NCBI GenBank assembly: GCA_903813345.2 | Contig: CAIIXF020000007.1 | Location: 7,381,730-7,445,729 of the forward strand | Direction: 5' to 3' | Source: Owenia fusiformis | Lineage: Eukaryota > Annelida > Polychaeta > Sabellida > Oweniidae | Length of the DNA stretch: 64,000 nucleotides | Part shown: positions 11,252-24,400 of the stretch, piece after piece | Position numbering within the stretch: the stretch's first letter is position 1 | Layout: every line of letters begins with the position of its first letter | Notes under the pieces: generated by a model | Databases searched by the model: none | Told to the model about the DNA's origin: nothing | The model's input: only the letters and a program-made list of their open reading frames with translations | Program-made: the position numbers and the translations under genes

Positions 11252-11651
11252 CTTCCTAGTAAGTCCAGATATAGTGGAATTCGTGTCCATAATGACAGAT
11301 AAGAACTTAAAAATTTGAAGTGGATTTCACATGTTAATGCTGACTCTTCAAATGTTGAGGTGATTTTGGAGCCCGATTACGCCACAATGTGGATTGGCTC
11401 CCAGAATGCAACATGACACGTGTCAACTTTCAAAACGCCGTTCCACCATTTTGAAATCTGTCACAAGTAAATAAGGTTACCTGATGTTGCATTCTGGGAG
11501 GCAATCCTCCTTGGATCACAAACATGGTGATTCATGAAAACATTCGTTCGATTTGGTAGGGATTTATCCATCATTTGCAGGTATGAAGCTTTGGATTCAT
11601 TTATTGTGCTACTTAAAGTAAATGGGAATTATTTTTCTACCACTTGGGAGA

Positions 11652-13127
11652 GGAATGTACTAAAAACCCTTCGACCTACGACCCTTCCACCCTACGACTT
11701 ACTGGGTGTCAAGAATTTTTGGAATATATTTTATTGAAAAACCCTTCGACCTCTGATTTCCCAGTCCAGTTTACTAAATGATTACGTATAGTTCCAACTT
11801 GAGCTCCCTGTGCATGCAAATACGCATTTTACCTGGTAATTGTCAAGCAAAAATGTTTCAGTAGAAAAATTTCTAAAAAAGTTCGTCTACACAGCAAAAA
11901 TACGAACGCCGAAAAAAACGTACGCATTTCGTTCGGACTTTTCACGCGTCGAAATTTTTCGTCTTATTTTACTTTTTTACTAAAACTTGAAAAGTAGTTG
12001 AACGATTTTGAGATCAAAAGTTCAATGGGATTTGCTCCACCTCGCGTTGCTGTTAACTAGTTCTGAAATGTTTCATATCTATGTCTAATAAATATAGTTG
12101 TATAGATGTGTTTGTAATAACCTTTATGCCCTTAAAATGTATATATTCAGGGGGGGGGGGCATTCGTGGGTTCAAGTGGACCACTCCATTGGCCAAATAT
12201 TCTCTCAAAATCAGTACAATTTTTCACGATTCTGAGCATTTTCAAGATTTCTGGGCCACTTGAAAATTGTCAAATGTTCACCCCTTGATCCTTTTGAAAA
12301 ACTTGAATTGGCAAAAGCTGGTTATACGAACCTGATATGACCTAGCTTGCAAGCTTTTTCTTGACGGTTTGTGTTTATTTTCCTTGCAAAACAAAGTATC
12401 TACTTATTTAGTTGGCATTAGATTCTTAACTATACAAATCCAAATTGAATCAAAGTTGATAAAATCAAAAGACGGTTGTCTTTAAACTATATAAAAAATT
12501 TGACCTCCTGAAAATATGCACGATGCGCCACTGTTACAGAATGTGATGGGAAAAGCACAAATATTTTTACTGAGGAGGTAAGAAACGTTCACATTCGAAT
12601 GTGCTTGAATACATTAAACCTGCACATCGCTCCAAAACGCAATATGTTGACATATATTGTTTTTACATTTTTAAGCTCTAATATAAAGTTTATGTAAATA
12701 AAAAAAAAATTATCTGCGTAATGTCAAAGAACAATCATTTAGTTAAAAAAATAAAAAGGCGAATGCGGGATTCGAACCCGGGCCTCCCGCGTGCTTAGCG
12801 AGCATTCTTCCGCTAGACCATCGTGATTTTAAGGATGGTGGGAGTAATTAAACGCTACTTATTTTGAATGCTATGATTCGGAAGTGACGTCACGTTCTTC
12901 ATTTAGAAACCTTTCCGAAGTCCAGCTTTAAATATCTTTAACTCTCTTGGGACAGATTCTTAAGTTCTATATACACAAAGTAATATTTCCAGCAACTTCA
13001 TATGGACTGAGAAATAGCCTATCTAGAAGGTCGAAGGGTTTTTATAAAAATATATTTCAAAAATTCTTAACACGCTGTAAGTCGTAGGTCGCAGGGTCGA
13101 AGGGTCGAAGGGTTTTTAGTACATTCC
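11652..13127. mobile_element. 1,476-bp Mutator-like (MULE) non-autonomous element, 9-bp target duplication
   Basis: Ends are long inverted repeats of roughly 110 bp: GGAATGTACTAAAAACCC then TTCGACC-type subrepeats at the left, the complement at the right (about 13025-13127). The 9-bp sequence CTTGGGAGA flanks both sides exactly (11643-11651 and 13128-13136). Long terminal repeats plus a 9-bp target duplication are the marks of Mutator-like elements. No transposase is seen. Inside lie a fragment of the pearl-like family found at 56864-58133 (about 11930-12055, with AAAACTTGAAAAGTAGTTGA and GGGATTTGCTC) and a tRNA-like sequence (12758-12827). Confidence 0.8.
12758..12827 (-). tRNA. tRNA-like sequence, probably a pseudogene or SINE head
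   Basis: The minus strand has both internal pol III promoter boxes: A box TGGTCTAGCGG and B box GGTTCGAATCC. The anticodon stem (CTCGC with GCGGG) is intact, the loop TAAGCAC would give anticodon AGC (Ala), and a T-run terminator follows directly. Against a working tRNA: position 33 is A instead of T, the acceptor stem barely pairs, the D stem has a mismatch, and CCA-proximal pairing is poor. It lies within the Mutator-like element. Confidence 0.45.
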
Positions 13128-13136
13128 CTTGGGAGA

Positions 13137-14439
13137 GTTTGAGAAACGAAACTTAGAATTTAGTTCATTGTGACAACTTTTGAGGGTTGAGATTTATTTT
13201 TGTCCCCCACTTTATATAAAATCTACAAGTGCCTATAAAAGCATGAAGTGCACTTACTTTATATCACTTTTTTCTTCTCTGTTGACTAAATCACCAAATT
13301 TATCCGTGAGCCTTCTATTCAGCAACCAGCTATCGCTTCCAGCCATGATTTACCTTCGATATCAAAACTTTCTCACACTTCTATTTTGTTCACTTCCGGT
13401 ATTAGTTGCTACTCGTTAGAAAATATGGATCGATCAATTTTTCAGAACCAAATTGTTGGATTGATAATGTTGTGTTGAGTCTTTGGTCCTCCAAATAATA
13501 AGACTGAATGTATATGTATCTCTAATTTTACCATATTTTTTACAAATATGGTACAAGGTGCAATTTTGTCAGATTTTTCTGCTAAAATGATATGGGTGCA
13601 TGGTGCATGGGTGCATGCATGCACCCTTATCTAGCCATATCACAAGCAGAAATATCAGATCAGACAGACTTGGAAAAGGTAAATGCACCCATAATGCTTA
13701 CTGCAAATCATGAGAATGACCCCAATATATTCATTTCGATACCTTTTCAGTGACCTCTTTAGCAGCAAGCCTTCACTACTGGCAAACAGAGGCAATGTCA
13801 ACAAGGTAGCCTAACAATCATATCCAGTGTATCTCAACATAAAGGGGCTTCCTAAGGGGGGAACATGGGCCAACCAGAAAGTTTCCTTTCAAAAAATGAG
13901 TTGAAACCAAACCGTAGATCTATTTTTATGTAAGGTTCAAATTATATTCTGATTCTATTCAGTGTTCTCCCCAAAAAAAATTTTCAACTGGGTGCAAGAT
14001 TTCAAGTCAGAAAAAATCAGTACTCACTACGCTCACAATATCTCAGTGTAGGTGCTTACTTCACTCATTTTTCAAATCAGAAGTTGAAGTGCAGATTCCA
14101 ACTGGGTGCCAACTGGGGGGCCTTTGGTTTCAAGTAGGGGGAGCCCCCGGTAAAAGTGACATGGGGAGATCACTGCTATTTAATTCTGTCACTGTAAACT
14201 AAATCTGCTTTAAACGGGCTTATTTTTCAAATAATAAGTCTTTTGCAGATTATTGATGTGGATGTGACTCTGGAACCTTATACCGCTATAGTGGGCTGGA
14301 GCAGCATAGCTAATTGTATATGTATTCCATATTTATTTGCTTTTGTATACCTTATTTTTTGACCCTCCTATTACATTTTTGGGGGGGTGTATTCCATACT
14401 GTATTTTTCAATATTCATATTCCATACATCTTTATTGTA
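13137..14439. other. Intergenic stretch, no gene recognised
   Basis: AT-rich with a short GGTGCATG-type repeat at 13590-13625 and a run of G at 14380. Open frames here have no recognisable domain. Confidence 0.4.
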
Positions 14440-15081
14440 CAGGGTGTCCCGAAAGTATGGGGCCCCCCCTAGGCAGACATATACCAGTGTCGTCATAGTA
14501 AGTGTCATATATCATTTTAAAGCTTATCCAAAGTTACATTGATTCACCAAGTATCATGGTTCAACTCTCAAATGTGAAAAAATTACAGGCATTTCAAAAT
14601 TTAATGTTTGGTCAAAATTAAGTTCAATTTTACGCCAAATCACTAGTCAATGTGTCCTCCCGGGCCATCTTAACAGCAGCAATTCTTTCGTGTCGGATGG
14701 ATATTGAGTTGGAAAAAGAGAACGGTATGGGTAGAAACTCTAAGGAAACTCTTCTAAAGTCCCTTAACAGGTTTTAAGAAGGTTATAAAATTCCACACTC
14801 CTATTTGAAGGGCTTTTAAGGTCATATCGGAAAATAATTGCCGATGTTAACATGGCCAAGGGGGGACACATTGACTAGTAATGTGGCGTAAAATTGAACT
14901 TTATTTTGACAAAACACTAGCTTTTAAAATGACTGTAACTTTTTCCCATTTGGGAGTTAAACCATGATACTTGGCAAATCAATGTAACTTTGGACAAGCT
15001 TTAAAATGATATATGACACATACTATGAGGACACTGGTATATGTCTGCCTAGGGGGGGCCCCATACTTTCGGGACACCCTG
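14440..15081. mobile_element. 642-bp mariner-type MITE, TA target site
   Basis: CAGGGTGTCCCGAAAGTATG at the left end and its complement at the right end form inverted arms that continue for roughly 150 bp (through AGGCAGACATATACCAGTGT). TA flanks both ends (14438-14439, 15082-15083). CAGGGTGTCC ends plus a TA duplication are typical of Tc1/mariner derivatives. A truncated copy lies at 60903-60995. Confidence 0.8.
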
Positions 15082-15083
15082 TA

Positions 15084-18000
15084 TATGATGCTCATATATT
15101 TAAACACAAACCAAAAAAATACTTTAGATGCTGAATGCTGATGTATCATCGATGTTCAGTCAATCATAATATGACAGTCTACTTATTTTCATTTAAATGA
15201 ACAACTGACCCCAAGGCCATCTATAACAGCCTATTTTATCAAATCCAAAATGGCCCCAAATGTCACATATTAGAAAATAACAAATTCAAGTTTTATGGAA
15301 TATACATGTACATTTATTTAAATACTAATCATATTACAATGTACAATACTGCAAGATACCAACACTTAGACAAAATAGTACAAGTATAAAACTACAGTAA
15401 GTTGAAAAGTTCAGCATGAAGTATTCATCTATGAAAATAAAATATTTTAATAAAAAACGTTTTGATATTAAGGCCTTTTTATAAGTATACAGTATCATAA
15501 AATGGAAGTGGAGTGCTCAAAGTGATTTTCAAGAAAAGTTACAATATCAAATTATGTAATACTGTATTTGAGTAAATATATCAAATAAATTCACAAATGT
15601 CACAGATTCATATCATATTGAAGTCACAAAACTGTATATAATATCAAACTAGTTTATAATCTTAATTAAAAAAAATCAAAAATCTTTGATTAAATCCTTT
15701 TCCTGAATCTCATAAAAATTTGCATAAATTAGTTTCATTTTCTCAAGCGAGAAGAGTATTCATTATACAGAAAAAAGGAGTAAGAATATCGTAACAAGTA
15801 AGAACAGAAGAATAAGAACATGAGATTATTTAGAACATAAGTCTTGTTTCAAATTCTATATCTATCCTCTATTTCAATATGAAAATAGATTTATGGGGGA
15901 ATACACGAGTTTCAGTGCAGGACTGGATCTTAGCAAGAATTATCCATATTATGGCAATTAAAATATGTTTTTCCTACTATCGCATAGAGATTTGAGTTAA
16001 TTTCTGCTAACTGTTGAAAGCCATGTTTTATGTGAAAGAAGAACACTATCACGTAAAAGTAAACCATAAACAGAAACAAAATCACATAGACTTTAAAAGT
16101 ATTTGTATTTATAAACGAGATCTAAATTTGAAATGATTTTGAAAGATAGGGAATTTATAAGAATAAATTGTACATGTACACCATTATATATTTTATAACT
16201 TTACACCACACCTTAATTTCTCACAATTGACAGTATACATTTGTCAAAAATTGTTTCACAAATTGTTTGAATGTTGCCAAGACAAACAAAATGTCCGTGC
16301 TGTAATATCATACGAGAAAATTCTAGTTAAAGAAGGAATGGTGTTGAAAAGCTCAATGAATAACAAGTTAATGATGAATGCAAAGTATATATACACAAAC
16401 AAATGATATTGTCACTCTTTGTAATGAATTACATCAAGAGAATGACAAAATGTGAGAACTACAAATGTGTGAATTACAAAGTTGATATCGGAGTTTCTCC
16501 ATCGGGATGATGCATAACATACTTGCTCTGAAATTCTAAATGTTGACAATCTTGGCAAGAGGTGTCATTTTCATTTGGAAAATGTGTCTATTTTCAAAAC
16601 ATGTTTTACAAGGAGGCTGTCAATAAAGCCTTGACAATGTAAATTACTACTGAACACACCAGTTGTGTATGGTAATTGAACCATTAGTAAACGTCAAAAT
16701 ATTTCCAATTAGCAAAACTGAAGCAGACAATTCATAAAGTAACTAGCTTATCATGAAAATCATGTATGTGTATGCACATCTCCAAGGTAACACAAATCTC
16801 CATGGCGACAGAATTTAACAGAGTAATGATATTATAAACATAATCCCAGAACATCATGATTAATTACTCCTAGGGTAGTCTTACATCAATCCAATGTGAC
16901 CCCCTCCCTCCCCTATTACATAACTCCTAAAAGAGCTGGTAAGACAAGTAGAGAGGTGGGTCAGACTTGATGCAAGACTACTTATGAGTCTGGACTCCCC
17001 TTTAGTCAATATTTGAATTAAAGATTGTACATAATCTATCATTTTTTATTTAACAGTAATATATATTTTATGGTTAATAGGGTGAACAACTATAAATCTA
17101 ATTAATATGATCTATTATAATATTCTGAATTTCTCATTTAGTCTTGTATCGAGCCCTTGTATCTACCACGCAGTCAGGGAACTGATAGGGGTGACAAAGA
17201 GATTTGATACAAGAGTAACTAATATGTTTCATTAGAAGCAGGAAACCAGTGATATTTCTGTTTGTTTTTACCCAAATCACTTGTTGTGAGGAATTTTGTG
17301 ACCGTTTTTACGTTAAATTGTCATTTCTAAGGTGATATTTCCATTTGTTTTACCAAATCACTTGCTTGTTCTGAGGAAATTTGTGACCATTATTTTGTTC
17401 AAATTGTCATTTCCAATAATTTTGTCTTATGGTTTTCATTGATATTGGCTGCTGCCTGAAGTTCTAATGAAACCTATCTTTTTACACATTTTTCACACAG
17501 TGGTCATTGAGGTCCTTTAAAGTGTATACTATCATAAACATTTAGATCAAACCTACACCACAAACTGTTAAGACTTTTATACAACTAAACAGGTTAATTT
17601 CCTTCAATTCTAGATTTTACAAAATTTTGAGAAAATAGACTGGACCCCAATGCCCACTGCAAAGTTATTATGTACAAGGTACAGGGTGCGACATAAGTGT
17701 TGGCTCAACTTCAAGCTCAACATTTTCAGCGTGTTTAGGATAATACAGATCAATTTTGTCTATAAGGTCTGAAATGTTTATGACGCACTCTGTCAAGGCG
17801 GAACTCTCTTGGACGTGATTACGATTAGTTTACAGCTATGATACATAAATGCTATATATTAAATATATTCTATCCCTTAAAATTAATAACATGTAGCCTC
17901 AATTATGTTTTTCTTATTTATTTGTCCTTTAAAAAATATATAGTATCTAGATCTAATATCCCGTTTTTGTCATATTTGCTTGAAGAAAACATTTCAGCAG

Positions 18001-18128
18001 CTTACAATAATGCAGCTACAATATTTTAGTAGCTTTAACAATAATGCAGTTGGAACATTTTAGTAATTTTATGTTAGTTATGTTCTTTTATATCTGTGTT
18101 ATAACATTACAATAAATGCGAGTACTTA
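15084..18128. other. 3-kb AT-rich stretch, no gene recognised
   Basis: Few repeats are visible, in contrast to its flanks; one inverted-repeat MITE lies at 16875-16981. No exon with a recognisable domain on either strand. It lies downstream of the tetraspanin last exon 7b and could in part be extended 3' UTR. Confidence 0.4.
16875..16981. repeat. Small inverted-repeat MITE, GTAGTCTTGCATCAA family
   Basis: GTAGTCTTACATCAA at the left is matched by TTGATGCAAGACTAC at the right, with C-rich and G-rich arms inside. A related copy is at 59727-59847; weaker relatives are near 21587 and 33205. Confidence 0.55.
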
Positions 18129-18134
18129 TTTATT
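18129..18134 (-). promoter_or_regulatory. Candidate poly(A) signal AATAAA for tetraspanin transcript 7b
   Basis: TTTATT on the + strand, i.e. AATAAA on the minus strand, about 225 nt after the stop of exon 7b. Confidence 0.45.
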
Positions 18135-18356
18135 GTATTTCTTTTATTTTGTATTAACATAGATCACTTTTAAGTTAGTAGATAATTGTTATCCTGTAGT
18201 TGGCTAATGTTCTGGATTTTATCGATGGTTCTGAATATGACTGTCCTAAAATGTTCTCCTCAAGCATTTTCTACTCCGTATTTTACTTGTAACCAAGGTA
18301 ACTAGTGTACACTACAACTGGGCTTAATGCTCAGACAGTCACAGATCGATAAAGTT

Positions 18357-18422
18357 TTATACGACTTCATACTCTTTCTTGATGGTACGTCCGAGACAAC
18401 AGGCCAGGATGATGCCAAGGAC
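18357..18422 (-). CDS. Tetraspanin alternative last exon 7b (tail ends YEVV)
   Basis: After a strong pyrimidine tract (CTTTTTTCTTTTCTTCTAG) the exon encodes VLGIILACC, the tail RTIKKEYEVV and TAA. It differs from 7a at seven residues out of 21, mostly conservative. A candidate poly(A) signal follows at 18129-18134. Confidence 0.88.
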   Translation of the reverse strand, partial: VLGIILACCLGRTIKKEYEVV

Positions 18423-21400
18423 CTAGAAGAAAAGAAAAAAGAGATATGATAAATGATAAAAATTATCAAATAGCTATAATGTCAATAGAATACAATATGG
18501 CGAATCAAAGTTGAAAACAAATTCAGCATGCACACAGTCAATGGCCAAGTCAACACTGAATTTATATAAACACCAAGATATTGATCTTTGACCTTGGAAT
18601 GACCTTGACATTGACCTCAGGTCACTAATCATGGGTCACAAAGGGTCACAGCAGCCCCAAAGTGTCTTAAATGCCAAATACCCCAATATTGACCTCGGAA
18701 TGACCTTGACCAATAAAACGAAGCAGCCCTCAAATGCCTTGAAATGCAAAATACTTGGATATTGTCCTTTGAATGACCTTGACCAATAAAACTGACATTA
18801 ACACAGCAGCCCTCAAATGCCTTGAAATGCAAAATACTTGGATATTGACCTTTGAATGACCTTGGCCTCTGTTGAATACCCATTGACCCACTTAGTGTGC
18901 TGACCCAAGATTGAAAAGTCTAGGAGCAGATGTCCGGACAGACAAATGATCATACTTTATAGTCAGAAAAACAGCAATGAAACATTACATTTCAAGAAAA
19001 TTAAAAAATAGGTTCATGTCTTCTATATTCTCTAAATACAAGGGAAACTCTAATTGAAAGTCTGTAAGTGCTTTATCAATTTTGCTACTGCTGTCATTTG
19101 ACATCCTAGACATACAAGCTGGTAGATGTAAAGTACAGAAATAGATGTGATGCAGACATAATGTAATAATATAACATAATAGTTGTGGCACCATAGTCAG
19201 GCGATACAATCACAAAACAACAGGCATGATGCATTATACTTGTAAAATGGATAATACAAAGGATCCAAATATTAGTACAATGGGACTATTTTATCGAACA
19301 AGTTGCCATTCTCCAAATGTAGGCTTCAGGCATCATTCCCTTGTTTCATCCTTCAGAGTGGATGATGTCTACAGCCCTGTGTTTGGAGGATGCAAGTTTC
19401 AACCAAAGAGTTCTACCAGTGCATTCCTTCACTAGTTAATAGGAAGTGACATAAGGACCAGTCATGAACAACTGTTTTTTTAACTGAACTGCCTTGATGT
19501 TTTTTGCATTCTCTGTTAATACAAAGCTACACTACCCAAAATGTAAATATCATCTACACTACCCCAAAAAGTCAATTTTTAACAGTCCTAAAGTATTATA
19601 TTGAAGGTATTCAACATGTATAATTTGTATAATTCTGAGACTGTAGATTACTGATACTGGATTACATTAATACATTCATAATTCAAAACATGCATTATTA
19701 TATAAAAATGGGCTTCATAACTGATAATAAATGACAGATATATATAGATTACATTGATGATATGAAGAACAAATTGCTCCTCCTCTTTGCTTGTAAATAT
19801 AAAATTTGAAATGGAAAATTGATTATAAAATGATAGTAATTTGCTTTGAACTGATCTATTTTCACATGTTATCTAATGGAAAGGAATTCAGGAAACAACT
19901 CTATTGAGACCTGCGCCATCTATAAGAGTTATGAGGCCCAATCCGGGTAAAAATTTAGACAAAATCAAACTGATCAGAATTATATATAATTTTCCTCAGC
20001 AAATCATTTTTTGGGGTTCAAAAGGATACAAAATCCAAATAATTGGGCATTATGGGACTAATATAACTGAATGATAAACTGGAAAATGATCACTTTTCAA
20101 ATTGTTTGTATTCTGAAATCTGATTGCTCAATGTACACACAAATGTCGGCATAAATCAGATTGGTTGCTTGCTAGATCAACAAGATGGATTGAATAAGAT
20201 TGAATAATAAGACTGAATAAGCCATGGTTATTAATTACTTTATGTCACAAAGTAGAAGTGACTGATGTGACAAATCATGTTGATGTGACATTGTGGTATG
20301 TTATGAAATTTGCTTATACACATATTAACATTAAAATGTAGAACTTCATGACAAACTGATCACTGTCTGAAATAAAGATCAGCAAAAAAATAAATGAATT
20401 CATATATTGCAAATTACAGTCATCAATTGTCAAAAGCCACCCTGGTAGCTTATACAAAAACAATGATTTAGAGTAATCATGAAAATCTTAAGGTAAATGC
20501 CACTAGATAATACATCCCTATGTATCTCTTATATACAGGAATGATAACTGCAGTTGATCTTCACCAATCACCCCTTCACCTCCACTAAATAACAAAAGAT
20601 AACACAGGCGGATTAGGAGAGGGGGGGCAGGGGTCCCCAGATCTGGCCCTGGATAATGCAACGTAAAACCTGAAGAACCACCAGCAAATCTCTTAAACAC
20701 AAACCAGCCTATTTTAATCAGAAGAAAATTGGTGTAAAGTAATTTGGATCTATCACCCCTGCCAGGTTCTCTATGGGCCATATACCAAACTGATATGGTA
20801 TTAATTTGCTTCAAACAGAGGGATGACTTTGGAGATGTTTGAACAGCAAGTTAATCAGGCAAATATCTCATTCTATGTAGCCTACATTACCATTTCAAAG
20901 AAACAACTTGAGTAAACATTCAATGTTTGGATATGTTCACAAAACAAAAAATGTCTGCATTAATCATATACATGTAGTGTACATATCAGAACAAAAAATG
21001 CTGCCTTTACAAAACCAATCTCCCATCCATGCAATGATAGAAAAAACAGTACTGACATGCACAGCCTAAACCATAACCATGTATCTAAAACAGAATTCTC
21101 TACTTGGTAACATTTAAGTCATGTTTGTAGAATAATTCTGATTATCTAGACACATCTCGTGCAGTGGTATAGAACGAGACAACTAAAAGCCACATATGCT
21201 TTAACACATAAACATACAAACATTTGCGAAAACCTTCCCTACATGTTTTTGAATTAAACAACTTGATATTCTTTCTTAATTGTTTTAGCCAAGCAACACG
21301 CTAGAACAACACCGATGAGCTGAAATAAAATAAAATAAATATATATTAAAATATAATGTGTTTTTGAGTATCGTCACAAATCTGATTAGTTAAATCAGTT

Positions 21401-24400
21401 TCAAAGGCCTCAGTATCTTAAGACTTGTAGATAAAACTGATTTTTAAATCATTTAACAACATGTTTGAGAAAAAAGTTTCTCCCTCCTCCCTTCTCATTC
21501 TCAAAACAAAACTTGGAATTTCAAGGATTTCAATAAGAATTAGAAGTCAAGAGCAAATTTCAATATTTGTCAGCATTTCTTTTAAAGTCTTGCATCAAGT
21601 CCCTGGCCCCCTCCCACATCTACATTGTCATCTCATATGGAGAGGAACTTGTAGAGGGGGGGGGGGGGGGGTTATAAGGACTTCAAGCAAGTTTGACAGA
21701 TATATGGTGTGACAAAAAAAATTCACACTCATCAGCAAATCAAAAACTTATACAATATTTAACATATGATTACACAAGAAACAAGACACACAGTGATAAA
21801 TATCGCACTTTGAAGAGCAAACTGGCCACCATGCAATTTACCCAGCATGGCCAAAACCTAATCAGACCTTGGCACTAGTCTGCTCTTGCATCTGTAAACA
21901 TTTCAAGTTGACAAGGTTAGCGGTTTCCTGCAATTTTGATGACAAGAATTTATTTGTAGTCTGGAACTTTGGGAAAATTTAGATAACATCGTTTGTGACC
22001 TAATTTGATGACCTTCGACCTTGAAAATTTAACTTTTTCAGACCTCAGTAGGTGTTTTGTAATTAAGCTGACCTAAATTTAAATCCAAAATATCAATTTA
22101 GAAAATCAACTTTTTTTACCTTTTCAAGGTCACTGAAGGTGAATGAAAGGTCAAATCTGAAATCTAAGGTCAGATTTGAACTTCTGAGAACTTGTAGATG
22201 TTTTTTAAAAAAAATTTGGTCAATTTGGAGCAAGTTGAAAAATTCAAAATGGCCGCCAAATTGAAAAATTCAAAATGGCCACCATGTAATTCAGCCAGCA
22301 TACCCAAAACCTAATCAGATCTTGGCAATAGTCTGCTCTTGCATCTGCAAAAATTTCAAGTTGAACGGATAAGTGGTTTTCCTGGAATTTTGATGACAAG
22401 ATTTGTTGAAAAATTCAAAATGGCCGCCACGTAGTTTACCCAGCATGCCCTAAACCTAATCAGATCTTGGCACTTGTCTGCTATTGCATGTGTAAAAATT
22501 TCAAGTTGAACAGGTTAGCGGTTTTCTTGGAATTTTGATGACAAGAATTGATTTGTAGTCTCAAACTTTGAGAAACTTGGATAACATCATTTGTGACCTA
22601 GTTTAATGACCTTGACCTTCGACCTTGAAAATTTAACTTTTTCAGACCTCAGTAGGTGTTTTGTAATTAAGCTGACCTAAATTTAAATCCAAAATATCAA
22701 TTTAGAAAATCAACTTTTTTGACCTTTTCAAGGTCACTGAAGGTGAATGAAAGGTCAAATCTGAAATCTAAGGTCAGATTTGAACTTCTGAGAACTTGTA
22801 GATGTTTTTAAAAAAAAAATTTGGTCAATTTGGAGCAAGTTGAAAAATTCAAAATGGCCGCCAAATTGAAAAATTCAAAATGGCCACCATGTAATTCAGC
22901 CAGCATACCCAAAACCTAATCAGATCTTGGCAATAGTCTGCTCTTGCATCTGTAAAAATTTCAAGTTGAACGGATAAGTGGTTTTCCTGGAATTTTGATG
23001 ACAAGATTTGTTGAAAAATTCAAAATGGCCGCCACGTAGTTTACCCAGCATGCCCTTAACCTAATCAGATCTTGGTACTAGTCTGCTCTTGCATCTGTAA
23101 AAATTTCAAGTTGAACAGGTAAGCAGTTATCCTGGAAATTTGATGACAAGATTTGGTTTATGTCCCGCCCACCCGCCCGCCCGCCCAACAGCACAAGACG
23201 ACGGCAATATAGCACTTTTTCAAAGTGCGATAAAAAAATGACTAATAGAATTTTCCTATCCCTACTCCCAAAGTTTCCTATACAGAGATAACGATATAAA
23301 ATGTCAACCCTACAAATGGAAGGAACTATATTTTGTGTTTATTTACCTGTACAAAGGCAAGTCCAATTCCTACGCCTCCAATGATGATTATGTTTTTCTT
23401 AATCCAGTCCTCGAATCCTGACAAGCATCCTCGCCCCTTAATGAAAACATGTACATATGAATATATAACATGCATTTAAAATGCATTTAATAATCATTTA
23501 CACATAAAAGCAAGGAATTCACATGCAAATGCCACCACCTGTCTTTGTTACAGATACCAAAACACTAATCGCTGACAGCCAAACACTAGCTACCAACTGC
23601 CAAACACCATCCACAAAAAAGTTGGAGACTATAACAATATGTCAGCACTTCTGATGGTGACATAACAAATATTAAAGTCAGCCCGGTTTAAGCATATTTT
23701 CTCATAAGAGAGTGAAAATCCTCATGTAATGATTATCAATTAGTTGCCAATTGAATAATGACCAGTGAAAGAGAAGACCTAATTACAAAACATCCTGCAA
23801 TGTCTTCACCATGATTTTCCCTAGGTGCGTACAAAATGATTTTAATCACAATTTTGCTCATAATATGCTTTCAATTTAATAACTTTCAATTATGTATCTC
23901 CTTTTCAAGCGGGTGCAAATAGATTTTAGCTTGGTGCTTGAACAAGGTTTAATCTCAAAATCTTATGAGAGGGTTGCAGCACCTGCTAACTGGTGAGTTC
24001 ACTGTCCTTTGATGCAGTCCCGAAGCATCATTTGCACAAGAGTTATATATATTTTGAGATCACCCCCCCCCCTTTGATACAGGCCCAAAGCATACATACC
24101 TTAGGGGTCCCACTGAGGTTTGCAACAGTGCTTGCACAGGTAGGCTCAGTTTTAAATATCTTTGAATCACAGCAAGAGGCAGGTGCTGTGATAGGTGTAG
24201 TTACATTGTTGACAGTTGCAGTTAAGTTGTAGCCTGCCCAGTCAGTGTAGTTGTTGGTACCGCAGCATTGGAACTAAAATTAGAGAACATAAAGGTTCAA
24301 TATATGTTTAAGGATTTTAACTCTGGACTCAATGCAATGTATGCTGAATCATTCCATTGAAGGTATTGTTTCCAGGTTTTACTGCTCTTTAAAGTTGATT

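Noticed and set aside
12758-12827. Functional tRNA-Ala(AGC)
   Set aside because: Acceptor stem does not pair and position 33 is not T.
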